From an uncultured Oscillospiraceae bacterium (GTDB lineage: Bacteria; Bacillota; Clostridia; Oscillospirales; Oscillospiraceae): DNA of 64,000 bases. Each line of letters opens with the position of its first letter. The first letter of the stretch is position 1. The stretch is from positions 62,001 through 126,000 of the forward strand of contig CAKTPO010000002.1 of the NCBI GenBank assembly GCA_934591845.1. The letters run 5' to 3'. The position numbers were made by a program, and so were the translations under genes. Of the stretch, positions 20,194 to 29,307 are shown piece by piece. Below the pieces are notes generated by a model. It did no database searches and had not been told where the DNA came from. It was given only the letters and a program-made list of their open reading frames with translations.

Positions 20194-22122
20194 TTACAGG
20201 GACAGATACAGGTTTCTCCGAGTCAGGGCTGTTGCGCATCGCTGGCACAGATAATCGGTTTTCAGAATTCCGTCAGGGTAGTTTTCAGGGGTTCCGCACC
20301 GGGTACACAGGGGAGAACGGACCTGTTTTTTCTCAAATACCCACCAGCGCACGTTGTTGGGAAAGATGTTTTTCCAGGAATGCCGGTCCAATTTATGGGC
20401 GGGCAACTTTTTGTAATTGAAAATGTTGGAATCCCGAACCTGAATGCCGTCATCGTCTATTTTTTCCAGGACGATATAATGGCCCTTGCTGGTCCAGTAG
20501 CCAAAATTTTGCAGCGATACCACAATATAGCCATCTTTCAGAGCCTGTAGGGCTTCGTCACCGCTAAAGAGCTTGTTTATGACGAAGTAGCCCATGTTGC
20601 AGGGCTCATTGATGAAAATCATCCCGTCTGTTCCGTCGCTGTGACAGTAGGAGCCATAACGTCTGCACATTTCCGGCGGGGTCAGCTCGGTGTCGGTCAT
20701 ATAGGTAGAGAGCATGGACAGGGAGGTGATGCCGCAGCCGTAGGTTCGCAGGGGGTAGTTGCCGTATCGGGTGATACCGTAATCCTGCTGCAAATACAGG
20801 GGGATTTCCGGGAAGCGCTCGTGGGCAACATCCTGGTAGAGCACATCGGAGAAGGAGAACAGCTGATCCCCTGCAATGGGCATCAGACGGATGGCACCGT
20901 AATAGACGGTCATGGGGTAAGTTTCCCGGGCACGCTGGGCAAGCTTTTGGAGGTTTTCTGCCAGAAGGGACTGCTCGGCCTGGGCATAGGACAGAGTGTG
21001 CCCCGCGGTATAGTAGAGCATATGGATGCCCAGAGGAGATTCTACCACGGTGGCATCGCCGCTGACCCGGGCCTCGTCAAACAGCCACTCCCCCAATTCC
21101 GGAATCAGGCCGCCTTTTAGAACGTGGTGATAAGTGCCGCCCAAAAGCCGGGTGGCCTCATCCTCAGAATGCTCATAGGCCATTTGGGCAAAGGTGCCCT
21201 CGCTTTTCCGGAAAAAGCCGCTCCACTGGGCCAGCATTTTCTCGGCCCGCTTCTGGCAGTCTTCCAGGGTTTCTCCATCTTCCGGCGTTAAAAGCACCTG
21301 ATGAAAGTCTGCATAGGGAACCTGGGCATCTTGGCTTTTGTCCTTATCCGCCGCCTCCTGAATGTCTGCTTCTTCCGGTTTCAGGTAGTCTCCCATGGTG
21401 GTAAGGTACATATAGCCCCAGTTGTAGACTTTTGCGCTTTCTACCAAAGCATCCAGAGAAACGCCGCACAGGGTCTGGGCCAGTTCCTCGCCGGAGGCAA
21501 AGCCCAGCTCCTTCGCCAGAGCCTCAAAAATCTGGGGCAGTTCATCCAGGTATTCTTGGTGCATGGAGTTGGGGGTATAGCCCGGGGTGTAGCGGTACAT
21601 ATATTTGGTGGCGGGCATCCCCTTCATATATTCATCGTAGTAGCCCTCACTGGGGCCGTATTCCGGCTCCACCGGCAGACCCTCTGCCTGGGACAGGGTC
21701 ACCAGGGCCTGGGCCGTATGCCAGGAAGACAGGGCTTCCTTTAGAAAATATTGCTGCCAGGAGTGCACCGTTTCGTCAATGGGGCAGCTTTGACAGTCCA
21801 AATCCCGGGAAAGATCCGGTTTTTGGGCGGGTTCACTCTGGAAATAAGAGCCTATGGCGCAGAGATAGTAAAATTGCAGTTCTCCGTTTGTCAGGTTTGT
21901 TTCTCCCACTCTGGCAATGAGTTCCCGGTTGAAGGTGGGGGAGGAGTAGCTTCCCTTACAGGTCACATCATTGGGGTTTCCGTCGGCGGGGACGGTGGGT
22001 TCCTGAGAGATAGGCTGGGTGGAAGTCGATGCCTGGGTAGCAAGGGCATCTGACGGGGCACAGCCGGACAGCAGCCCCAGAATCAATAGGGCCGCAAGGA
22101 GAAAGGAGGTTCTTTTTTTCAT
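20194..22122 (-). CDS. Lipoprotein fusing a PpiC/PrsA-like foldase, a C39-like peptidase domain and a zinc ribbon
   Basis: 642 aa. The signal peptide ends in LLSGC with the lipidated Cys at 21. Residues about 60-260 form a SurA/PrsA-type helical chaperone region. Residues about 262-375 match a parvulin rotamase (ADFHQVLLTPEDG ... GGLIPELGEWLFDE ... SPLGIHMLYY). Residues about 440-580 match the C39-like papain-fold family, with candidate catalytic C463 (YGCGITSLSM), H548 (GHYIVLE) and D564. The end carries a C-x2-C ... C-x2-C ribbon (C606, C609, C626, C629). The start at 22122 has AGGTGA upstream. It probably acts outside the membrane on secreted proteins; this domain combination is unusual. 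Confidence 0.8.
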   Translation of the reverse strand: MKKRTSFLLAALLILGLLSGCAPSDALATQASTSTQPISQEPTVPADGNPNDVTCKGSYSSPTFNRELIARVGETNLTNGELQFYYLCAIGSYFQSEPAQKPDLSRDLDCQSCPIDETVHSWQQYFLKEALSSWHTAQALVTLSQAEGLPVEPEYGPSEGYYDEYMKGMPATKYMYRYTPGYTPNSMHQEYLDELPQIFEALAKELGFASGEELAQTLCGVSLDALVESAKVYNWGYMYLTTMGDYLKPEEADIQEAADKDKSQDAQVPYADFHQVLLTPEDGETLEDCQKRAEKMLAQWSGFFRKSEGTFAQMAYEHSEDEATRLLGGTYHHVLKGGLIPELGEWLFDEARVSGDATVVESPLGIHMLYYTAGHTLSYAQAEQSLLAENLQKLAQRARETYPMTVYYGAIRLMPIAGDQLFSFSDVLYQDVAHERFPEIPLYLQQDYGITRYGNYPLRTYGCGITSLSMLSTYMTDTELTPPEMCRRYGSYCHSDGTDGMIFINEPCNMGYFVINKLFSGDEALQALKDGYIVVSLQNFGYWTSKGHYIVLEKIDDDGIQVRDSNIFNYKKLPAHKLDRHSWKNIFPNNVRWWVFEKKQVRSPLCTRCGTPENYPDGILKTDYLCQRCATALTRRNLYLSL

Positions 22123-22202
22123 AGGCTCACCTGCATTGTCTTTTTTTCTAGAAAGCAGGATTAGTTTACCATAATCTGTTACGGTTCGCAAGAGGAAAAC
22201 TG

Positions 22203-22239
22203 AAAAAATAAGAGCCACCCCGGAAAAAATCCGGGGTGG
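22203..22239 (-). terminator. Terminator of yebC
   Basis: Minus-strand stem CCACCCCGG / CCGGGGTGG followed by CTCTTATTTTTTC, just downstream of the yebC stop codon. Confidence 0.88.
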
Positions 22240-22255
22240 TCTGTGAAAATCAATA

Positions 22256-22990
22256 TTATTCCTGCTCCCAGTTGTGCCAGGTGTTCTGAACGTCGTCGTC
22301 GTCGTCAAACAGATCCAGCATTTTTTCCATCTTGTCCGCATCCTCAGGGGAGAGCTTCACATAATTCTGGGGAACCATCTCGATCTGAGCGGAGACGAAG
22401 CTGTACTTCTTGGCGGTCAGGGCATCGGCAACGGCGTTGAAATCATCGGGAGCGGTGTAAACGGTGAATACATCGCCGTCCGCTTCAAAGTCATCGGCGC
22501 CACAGTCCATGGCATCCATCATGACCTGATCTTCTTCGTAGTCGCCGTCCTCGTTGTCAATAACCAGAACGCCCTTCTTGTCAAAGCTCCAGCTGACACA
22601 GCCGTTGGCGCCCAGGTTTCCGCCGTACTTGTCGAAGTGGTGGCGGACGGAGCCGGCGGTCCGGTTCCGGTTGTCGGTCATGGCTTCTACAATGACGGCA
22701 ACGCCGCCGGGGCCATAGCCTTCGTAAGTAATGGATTCGTAGTTGTCACCGCTGCCGGCAGAGCTGGCCTTTTCCAGTACCCGCTTGATGTTGTCATTGG
22801 GCATATTGGCGGCCTTGGCCTTGGTGATAACGGTGGCCAGACGGGAGTTGTAGGTGGGGTCGGCAGAACCGCCGCCTTCCTTCACAGCCACGATCATTTC
22901 CTTTGCGATTTTCGTAAAGGAAGCGGCACGCTTGGCATCCTGCGCACCCTTGGTTTTCTGAATGTTATGCCATTTGGAATGTCCGGACAT
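22256..22990 (-). CDS. yebC: YebC/PmpR family transcription or translation regulator
   Basis: 244 aa, starting with the invariant MSGHSKWHNIQKTKGAQDAKR. The family has three alpha/beta domains; members have been described as DNA-binding regulators and, in some bacteria, as factors easing ribosome stalling at proline stretches. The very acidic end (FDDDDDVQN) is family-typical. The start at 22990 is fixed by the conserved N-terminus. It is transcribed from its own promoter at 23036-23064 and ended by a terminator. Confidence 0.95.
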   Translation of the reverse strand: MSGHSKWHNIQKTKGAQDAKRAASFTKIAKEMIVAVKEGGGSADPTYNSRLATVITKAKAANMPNDNIKRVLEKASSAGSGDNYESITYEGYGPGGVAVIVEAMTDNRNRTAGSVRHHFDKYGGNLGANGCVSWSFDKKGVLVIDNEDGDYEEDQVMMDAMDCGADDFEADGDVFTVYTAPDDFNAVADALTAKKYSFVSAQIEMVPQNYVKLSPEDADKMEKMLDLFDDDDDVQNTWHNWEQE

Positions 22991-23035
22991 TGGATAATCT
23001 TCCCTTTCTGGAATGTTTTCAAAAATGTTCAACCT

Positions 23036-23064
23036 ATTATAGCGCCGTTCTCAAAAAAAATCAA
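23036..23064 (-). promoter_or_regulatory. Sigma-A promoter of yebC
   Basis: Minus-strand TTGATT, 17-base spacer, TATAAT, 46 bases upstream of the start codon and immediately after the nif3-like stop. Confidence 0.75.
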
Positions 23065-23071
23065 CGGGTTT

Positions 23072-23836
23072 TCAGAAGAATTTCATACAATCCCCGTGTT
23101 TTTGAGAAATTCGCACATCCAGTTCCGGAAAAGCCCGGCGCAGGGTGTGGGCCAGCACGGCACAAACAGGGTTCTCCGTGTAAAAGTGTCCTGCATCAAT
23201 GAGGTTGATCCCCAGATCCTGGGCATCCCAGAACTGGTTGTATTTGATGTCAGAGGTTACAAAAGTGTCACAGCCGTTATCCGCTGCCTCCCGCAGTTCA
23301 GAGCCGCAGGCACCGCCGCCTACGGCAATACCGGCGCAGGGCTTCCCGCCGTCACAGTACCGCAGACCGGGGCAGCCCAAGGCCTCCTTGACGGTGGCCA
23401 AAAATTGCCCCAAGGGTTGCGGCGCAACGGTACCCCGGCGGAGCAGTCCCTCTGCGCCGATCGGCTCTACATTTTGCAGCCCCAAAACCTGGGCCAGCCG
23501 GTCGTTGACACCACCCTTGGCAATGTCCAGGTTGGTGTGGCAGCTGTATAGCGTGTGTCCCCCACGAATCAGCACGGAAGCGGCACGGCCCAGGGCGGTG
23601 TCTTCGTTAATGCAGGAGGTGGCGGGGAAGAACAGAGGATGGTGGGTCACAATGAGCTCCGCACCCATTTCGTCTGCTTCCCGGCAAACATCTTCAAAGG
23701 GGTCCAGGGCTACAAGAACCCGGTTTACCGCCCGGTTCCGGCTTCCTACCTGCAATCCGCAGTTGTCCCAATCCATGGCCAGGGCCTGGGGGGCCAACCC
23801 ATCTAAAACCTCAAAAATCTCTTGTGTGGTTGTCAT
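23072..23836 (-). CDS. Nif3-like dinuclear metal centre protein
   Basis: 254 aa. The metal ligands of the Nif3 family are visible: THHPLFF early, CHTNLDIAKGG in the middle, and the C-terminal DAGHFYTE. The short version lacks the PII-like insert found in longer Bacillus homologues. Its biochemical role is unsettled (suggested GTP cyclohydrolase-like or metal-binding functions). The start is ATG at 23836 after GGAGGAAGT; it overlaps the trmK stop by four bases. The trmK-nif3 pair is widely conserved in Firmicutes. Confidence 0.92.
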   Translation of the reverse strand: MTTTQEIFEVLDGLAPQALAMDWDNCGLQVGSRNRAVNRVLVALDPFEDVCREADEMGAELIVTHHPLFFPATSCINEDTALGRAASVLIRGGHTLYSCHTNLDIAKGGVNDRLAQVLGLQNVEPIGAEGLLRRGTVAPQPLGQFLATVKEALGCPGLRYCDGGKPCAGIAVGGGACGSELREAADNGCDTFVTSDIKYNQFWDAQDLGINLIDAGHFYTENPVCAVLAHTLRRAFPELDVRISQKHGDCMKFF

Positions 23837-24498
23837 ACTTCCTCCAATGCGCAAAGCTCGTTGTAAGCATCCTTTTCCCAGGGATTTGGGTCGGACTTGT
23901 GGTTGACGGAAAGGGCCAGATGTTCCCGAACCCAGGTGATATATTCCGGCACCAGGGGGCCGCTTCCCTGGAGCAGTGCCGGGGAAATATGACACTGGCC
24001 CGGGGTCAGAGGCTCGGCAGGACTCCAGAGGGCTTCCAGTACGGTATAGAGAAACCGTCCGTCCCGCAGTACCTGTTCCCGGTGAATGGTCCAGCCGGTT
24101 TGGCTTAAATACCGGCGCAGCACCGGGGCCTTGGACTGGCACTGTAAAATGAGACGATAGTGCTTATCTTGCAGCCATGGGGCCTTTTCCAGAATGGAGA
24201 TCATCACATCCGCCCCCATACCGGCGCAGACCAGGGTGTCAAAATCCCGGGGCAGGGCCTGCACCCCGTCGGAAAGGAAAAAAGAGATGTGTTGGGATAC
24301 CCCAAATTTGGCAGCGTTTTTGACGGCACTGTCCAGAGGTCCCGGTCGGATGTCCGAGGCGTAGACCTGGCGGGCCAGCCCGGTTTGCAGCAAATGAATG
24401 GCAAGATACCCGTGGTCACAGCCCACGTCCGCCACCACAGCCCCCGGGGAAACGTAGTCACAGCAGGCCAAAAGCCGCTGAGAAATTGGCAATTTCAT
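23833..24498 (-). CDS. trmK: tRNA (adenine(22)-N1)-methyltransferase
   Basis: 221 aa. The SAM-binding motif is VADVGCDHGYLAIHL, and the downstream catalytic-region motif CAGMGADVMISIL is characteristic of TrmK/YqfN. It methylates N1 of A22 in the D-loop of certain tRNAs. The start at 24498 follows TAGGAGAAC. It is translationally coupled to the nif3-like gene; a terminator separates it from the upstream DUF1858 gene, so part of its expression must come from read-through or an unseen promoter. Confidence 0.92.
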   Translation of the reverse strand: MKLPISQRLLACCDYVSPGAVVADVGCDHGYLAIHLLQTGLARQVYASDIRPGPLDSAVKNAAKFGVSQHISFFLSDGVQALPRDFDTLVCAGMGADVMISILEKAPWLQDKHYRLILQCQSKAPVLRRYLSQTGWTIHREQVLRDGRFLYTVLEALWSPAEPLTPGQCHISPALLQGSGPLVPEYITWVREHLALSVNHKSDPNPWEKDAYNELCALEEV

Positions 24499-24510
24499 AT
24501 TGTTCTCCTA

Positions 24511-24537
24511 AAAAACGGGAGCCAAACCGGCTCCCGT
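24511..24537 (-). terminator. Terminator between the DUF1858 gene and trmK
   Basis: Minus-strand stem ACGGGAGC / GCTCCCGT followed by TTTTTAGG, 12 bases upstream of the trmK start. It ends the DUF1858 transcript, possibly only partly. Confidence 0.75.
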
Positions 24538-24554
24538 TCGTTCTTGCAGTTTCC

Positions 24555-24785
24555 TTAGTTTTCGCCGCCGTTGTTGGCTTCGTAGGCTTCCAGGAAGTGG
24601 TTCAGCTGGGCCAGGAAGGGCTCGCAGTCCACGCCGTGAACCATGCAGGCTTCCTCAACGGTTTCACCCCGGGAGGAAGGGCAGCCCAGGCAGTGCATGC
24701 CAATGGCAAAGAACAGGGGGGCAGCCTGAGGTGCCACGTCCAGAATATCTCCGATAATGGTTTCTTTTTCGATTTTAACAGCCAT
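24555..24785 (-). CDS. DUF1858 (hybrid-cluster-associated redox disulfide) protein
   Basis: 76 aa. The family signature is seen as FFAIGMHCLGCPSSRGETVEEAC: a C-x2-C pair and a third Cys one helix later. Such proteins are found in anaerobes, often near Fe-S or nitrosative-stress proteins, and are thought to carry a redox-active disulfide. The start follows GGAGGTCATAATT. It has its own promoter and terminator, so it can be expressed on its own. Confidence 0.88.
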   Translation of the reverse strand: MAVKIEKETIIGDILDVAPQAAPLFFAIGMHCLGCPSSRGETVEEACMVHGVDCEPFLAQLNHFLEAYEANNGGEN

Positions 24786-24817
24786 AATTATGACCTCCTA
24801 TCATCTGTGTGTTGCCT

Positions 24818-24846
24818 ATTATAACCGTTCCATACACAAATTACAA
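24818..24846 (-). promoter_or_regulatory. Sigma-A promoter of the DUF1858 gene
   Basis: Minus-strand TTGTAA, 17-base spacer, TATAAT, 33 bases upstream of the start codon. Confidence 0.75.
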
Positions 24847-24931
24847 GAGCTTATTTTTTGAAAAGTGGCTGTATTCGACGGATTTTCCTTAACCTTCAAA
24901 CATTCGGCCTCAGTCGCTTTGGGGTGCGTGG

Positions 24932-24960
24932 TTGACTTTGCCGGGAAAAACGGGTATAAT
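24932..24960 (+). promoter_or_regulatory. Sigma-A promoter of the topoisomerase pair
   Basis: TTGACT, 17-base spacer, TATAAT, 40 bases upstream of the B-subunit start. Confidence 0.82.
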
Positions 24961-25000
24961 ATCTAAAATATAATAGGATAATTATGGCAGGTAATTGATT

Positions 25001-26983
25001 ATGGCAAAAAAACAACAAGAACACTATGGAAATTCCAGTATTTCCATGCTGAAAGGAGAGGACCGGGTTCGGAAACGCCCGGCGGTCATTTTCGGCTCTG
25101 ACGATCTGGAAGGCTGCAAACATGCGGTTTTTGAGATTTTGTCCAACGCCATTGACGAGGCCCGGGAGGGCTATGGCGATACCATCATCGTCACCCGTTA
25201 TGAGGATTTGAGCGTTGAGGTAGAGGATTTTGGCCGTGGCTGCCCTGTGGACTATAACGAGAAAGAAAAGCGGTTCAACTGGGAACTGGTTTTCTGCGAA
25301 ATGTACGCCGGCGGCAAATACGGGGAGAACGGAGAAAACTATGAGTATTCTCTGGGCCTGAACGGCCTTGGTTCCTGCGCCACCCAGTACGCTTCAGAAT
25401 TCTTTGACGCCACCATCCGCCGGGACGGCTTTCGCTATGATCTGCACTTTGAAAAGGGCAGAAACGTGGGGGGCCTTAAAAAAGAGCCTACGGACCGGAA
25501 AAAGACCGGTTCCACCTTCCACTGGCGGCCGGACCGGCAGGTCTTTACGGAAATTGATATTCCCGTAGAATACTTCCGGGATGTGCTGCGCCGTCAGGCG
25601 GTGGTCAACAAGGGCATCACCTTCCGGTTCCGCAATCAGGTAAAGGGAAAATTCGAAATCGAGGAATTCTGCTATACTGACGGCATCCGGCAGTATGTGG
25701 AGGAGCTGGTAGGGGACAATGCCTTTACCATGCCCGTGTATTGGGAAACGGAACGCCGGGGCAGAGACGCGGACAACCGGCCGGAGATGAAGCTGAAAAT
25801 CACGGCTTCCTTCTGCTTCAGCAAGCAGATTTCTCATATTGAGTTTTATCACAACTCTTCCTGGCTGGAATACGGCGGCAGCCCCGACAAGGCGGTGCGC
25901 AGTGCCTTTACCGCCGCCTTTGACAAGTTCCTGCGGGATAACAACAAATATACCAAAAGCGAAAGCAAAATCATTTTCCAGGACATCCAGGACAGTCTGG
26001 TGCTGGTGACCAACTGTTTCTCCACCATTGGCTGCTTTGAGAATCAGACCAAAAAATCCGTCAATTCCAAGTTTACCCAGGAGGCCATGACCGCTTTCCT
26101 GAAAGAGCAGCTGCAAGTCTGGTTTATTGAAAACAAGCAGGAGGCGGAGCGGGCGGCAGAGCAGATTCTGGTCAACAAGCGGGCCAGAGAGTCGGCGGAG
26201 AAAACCAAGTCCACCGTCAAGAAAAAGCTCTCCGGCAGCGTGGATATTTCAAACCGGGTCCAGAAATTCGTAGACTGCCGCAGCCGGGATACCTCCATCC
26301 GGGAACTGTACATCGTAGAGGGCGATTCCGCTTTAGGCTCCGTAAAAATGGGCCGGGATGCGGAATTCCAGGGTATTATGCCGGTTCGGGGCAAAATCCT
26401 CAACTGCCTGAAAGCGGACTACAGTAAGATTTTCGCTTCTCCCATTATTACGGATCTGGTAAAGGTTCTGGGCTGCGGCGTGGAGGTCCAGGGAAAACGT
26501 GCCAAGGAGCTGTCCAGCTTTGACATTTCCGCCCTGCGCTGGAATAAGGTCGTCATCTGCACCGATGCGGACGTGGACGGCTTCCAGATCCGTACCCTGA
26601 TCCTCACCATGCTCTATAGGCTTTGTCCCACCCTGATTCGGGACGGCTATGTGTATATTGCGGAGTCTCCGCTGTTTGAAATCACCTGCAAGGACAAAAC
26701 CTGGTTTGCTTATAACGAGCAGGAAAAGGTTCAGATTCTGAAAGAGCTGGAGGGTAAGAAAGTCTCCATCCAACGCTCCAAGGGCCTTGGTGAAAACGAC
26801 CCGGCCATGATGTGGATGACCACCATGAATCCGGAGACCCGGCGGCTGATCAAGGTCATGCCGGAGGATGCGGAGCGGACGGCCCACTACTTTAATGTGC
26901 TGCTGGGCGACGGCCTCCAGGAGCGGAAGAATTTTATTGCGGAAAACGGCGCCAAGTATTTGGAGCTGGCGGATATTTCCTGA
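25001..26983 (+). CDS. Divergent type IIA topoisomerase ATPase/toprim subunit (GyrB/ParE-like)
   Basis: 660 aa. The GHKL ATPase shows E45 and N49 in FEILSNAIDEA and D76-x-G-x-G in EDFGRG; the ATP lid is GLNGLG where most enzymes have HGVG. The toprim domain has EGDSALGSVKMGRD (usually EGDSAGGSAKQGRD) and DADVDGFQIRTL (usually DADVDGSHIRTL). Metal-binding Glu and Asp residues are kept. The start is ATG at 25001, AGGT eight bases upstream. It pairs with the A subunit 12 bases downstream to form a complete DNA-cleaving ATP-dependent topoisomerase, more likely topoisomerase IV-like than gyrase. Confidence 0.88.
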   Translation: MAKKQQEHYGNSSISMLKGEDRVRKRPAVIFGSDDLEGCKHAVFEILSNAIDEAREGYGDTIIVTRYEDLSVEVEDFGRGCPVDYNEKEKRFNWELVFCEMYAGGKYGENGENYEYSLGLNGLGSCATQYASEFFDATIRRDGFRYDLHFEKGRNVGGLKKEPTDRKKTGSTFHWRPDRQVFTEIDIPVEYFRDVLRRQAVVNKGITFRFRNQVKGKFEIEEFCYTDGIRQYVEELVGDNAFTMPVYWETERRGRDADNRPEMKLKITASFCFSKQISHIEFYHNSSWLEYGGSPDKAVRSAFTAAFDKFLRDNNKYTKSESKIIFQDIQDSLVLVTNCFSTIGCFENQTKKSVNSKFTQEAMTAFLKEQLQVWFIENKQEAERAAEQILVNKRARESAEKTKSTVKKKLSGSVDISNRVQKFVDCRSRDTSIRELYIVEGDSALGSVKMGRDAEFQGIMPVRGKILNCLKADYSKIFASPIITDLVKVLGCGVEVQGKRAKELSSFDISALRWNKVVICTDADVDGFQIRTLILTMLYRLCPTLIRDGYVYIAESPLFEITCKDKTWFAYNEQEKVQILKELEGKKVSIQRSKGLGENDPAMMWMTTMNPETRRLIKVMPEDAERTAHYFNVLLGDGLQERKNFIAENGAKYLELADIS

Positions 26984-26995
26984 TAGGAGTCCAGT

Positions 26996-29239
26996 ATGGC
27001 AAAGAAGAAACCTGAAAAAGAAGAAAAGAAAGTGAATTTAGACGGCGTGGTGGGCCTGGTAGGCTCCACCACCGAGCAGGCAGTGTCGGAGACCCTGGAA
27101 GTCAACTACATGCCCTACGCCATGTCTGTCATCGTCTCCCGGGCCATTCCGGAAATTGACGGCTTTAAGCCCTCTCACAGAAAACTGCTCTATACCATGT
27201 ATAAAATGGGGCTGCTCACTGGTGGACGGACAAAATCTGCCAACATCGTGGGTCAGACCATGCGCCTAAATCCCCACGGCGATGCGGCCATTTACGAAAC
27301 CATGGTTCGCCTGGCCCGGGGCAATGAGACATTGCTGCACCCCTTCGTAGACTCCAAGGGCAACTTTGGTAAAGTCTATTCCCGGGATATGGCTTACGCC
27401 GCCTCCCGATATACAGAGGCCAAGCTGGATCCTATTTGCGCCGAGCTGTTCCGGGACATTGACTCGGATACCGTGGACATGGTGGATAACTACGATGCCA
27501 CCATGAAAGAACCCAGCCTGCTTCCCACCACCTTCCCCAACGTCCTGGTTTCTGCCAACCAGGGCATTGCCGTAGGCATGGCCAGCAACATCTGCTCTTT
27601 CAACTTGAAGGAGGTCTGTGAGACCACCATTGCCCTGATGAAAAACCCGGACCATGATTTGTTGGAGACCCTGCCGGGTCCGGATTTTTCCACCGGCGGC
27701 CAGCTGCTTTTTGATGAGGCGGTGACCCGGGAAATCTATGCAACAGGCCGGGGAAGCTTCCGCCTGCGGTCCAAGTGGCGCTATGTAAAGGAAAACAACC
27801 TGATCGAAATTACCGAGATCCCCTACAGCACCGCTACGGAAGTCATTATGGACAAGGTGGCGGAGCTCATCAAGGCCGGAAAAATCCGGGAAATCTCCGA
27901 CATGCGGGACGAGACGGACCTGGGGGGCCTGAAACTGACCATTGACCTCAAGCGGGGGGTAGACCCGGAGAAGCTCATGCAGAAGCTGTTCCGCATGACC
28001 CCCTTGCAGGATAGCTTTGCCTGTAACTTCAATGTCCTCATTGCCGGAATGCCCCGGGTCATGGGCATCGGGGAGATTCTGGAGGAGTGGACCGCCTGGC
28101 GCATGGACTGTGTGAAGCGGCGGCTGTTCTTCCAAATCCAGAAAAAGCAGGAGCGGCTGCATCTGCTCAAGGGTCTGGAACGGATCCTGCTGGACATCGA
28201 CAAGGCCATTTCCATTATCCGGGAAACGGATCTGGAAAATGAGGTGGTACCCAACCTGATGATCGGCTTCGGCATCGATGAGATCCAGGCCAATTTCGTC
28301 TCGGAAATCAAGCTGCGCAATATCAATAAAGAATACATCCTCAAACAGACCAAGGCCACCTCTCAGTTGGAGCAGGAAATTGAGGAATTGCAGGACACCC
28401 TGAATAGCCCCCGGAAGCTGAAAAACGTCATCATTCAGGAACTGCGGCAGGTGTCCGAAAAATACGGTCAGCCCCGAAAGACGGAGATCCTCTACAACAT
28501 CGAGGAGGCCGAGCCGGAGAAGGAAGAAGATGCGGTGCCGGATTATCCTGTAACGGTGTTTGTATCCAAGGAAGGCTATCTGAAGAAGATCACCGCCCAG
28601 TCCCTGCGTATGAGCGGTGAGCAGAAGTTCAAAGAGGGCGACAGCCTGGCCTACTCCCAGGAGGCCACCAATCGGGAAGAACTGCTGGTCTTTACAGACC
28701 GTTTCCAGTGCTACAAAACACGGCTCAGTGACTTTGAGGACGGAAAAGCCTCCCTCTTGGGGGATTATCTGCCCCAGAAGCTGGGCATGGATCCGGGAGA
28801 GAACATCCTGCAAGTGATTTTCCCCGGAGACGGCAAGGGCTTCGTGCTGTTCTTCTTTGAAAACGGCAAGGTGGCCAAGGTGCCGCTGTCTGCCTATGAG
28901 ACCAAGACCAACCGGAAAAAGCTTACCGGTGCCTTTTCGGACAAGAGTCCGGTGGTAAAAATCCTGTCCATGCCGGTGGATGCCCAAATCGCCATGTATT
29001 CTTCTGACGGCAGAGCCATGATCTTCTCTACGGCAGAACTGCTGCCCAAGACCACCCGCAGCACCATTGGTGTAGCAGTCATGAGCCTGAAGAAAAAGGC
29101 GGTGCTGCAAAATGCCATGCTTCTGGAAGAAAGCGGCATTGAAAATCAGGCCCGCTACCGCATGAAGTCCATTCCCGCCGCCGGTGCCCTGCTGCGGCCG
29201 GAGGATGGCCAGGAAAAGCAGGCCGCTTTTGAAGTATAA
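26996..29239 (+). CDS. Divergent type IIA topoisomerase cleavage subunit (GyrA/ParC-like)
   Basis: 747 aa. The winged-helix cleavage domain has the catalytic Tyr139 after Arg138 in AASRYTEAKLD. The quinolone region reads NPHGDAAIYETMVRL, with Ala97 and Glu101 where E. coli GyrA has Ser83 and Asp87. A coiled-coil gate (about 365-480) precedes a C-terminal beta-pinwheel-like region (about 515-720) in which no GyrA box (QRRGGKG type) can be found, so negative supercoiling is unlikely. It should cut and pass duplex DNA for decatenation or relaxation together with the upstream ATPase subunit. The start follows AGGAGTCC. Confidence 0.88.
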   Translation: MAKKKPEKEEKKVNLDGVVGLVGSTTEQAVSETLEVNYMPYAMSVIVSRAIPEIDGFKPSHRKLLYTMYKMGLLTGGRTKSANIVGQTMRLNPHGDAAIYETMVRLARGNETLLHPFVDSKGNFGKVYSRDMAYAASRYTEAKLDPICAELFRDIDSDTVDMVDNYDATMKEPSLLPTTFPNVLVSANQGIAVGMASNICSFNLKEVCETTIALMKNPDHDLLETLPGPDFSTGGQLLFDEAVTREIYATGRGSFRLRSKWRYVKENNLIEITEIPYSTATEVIMDKVAELIKAGKIREISDMRDETDLGGLKLTIDLKRGVDPEKLMQKLFRMTPLQDSFACNFNVLIAGMPRVMGIGEILEEWTAWRMDCVKRRLFFQIQKKQERLHLLKGLERILLDIDKAISIIRETDLENEVVPNLMIGFGIDEIQANFVSEIKLRNINKEYILKQTKATSQLEQEIEELQDTLNSPRKLKNVIIQELRQVSEKYGQPRKTEILYNIEEAEPEKEEDAVPDYPVTVFVSKEGYLKKITAQSLRMSGEQKFKEGDSLAYSQEATNREELLVFTDRFQCYKTRLSDFEDGKASLLGDYLPQKLGMDPGENILQVIFPGDGKGFVLFFFENGKVAKVPLSAYETKTNRKKLTGAFSDKSPVVKILSMPVDAQIAMYSSDGRAMIFSTAELLPKTTRSTIGVAVMSLKKKAVLQNAMLLEESGIENQARYRMKSIPAAGALLRPEDGQEKQAAFEV

Positions 29240-29307
29240 GGAAACTCGCAATGATGTTTCTGCTGACGGCATCAGAGAGCTTCCGTAAATAAAATCAGGA
29301 GGTCCTT

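Noticed and set aside
27266..29272. Minus-strand open frame of 668 codons opposite the topoisomerase A subunit
   Set aside because: Antisense shadow of a recognised gene, rich in Gln, His and Gly, with no recognisable domains.
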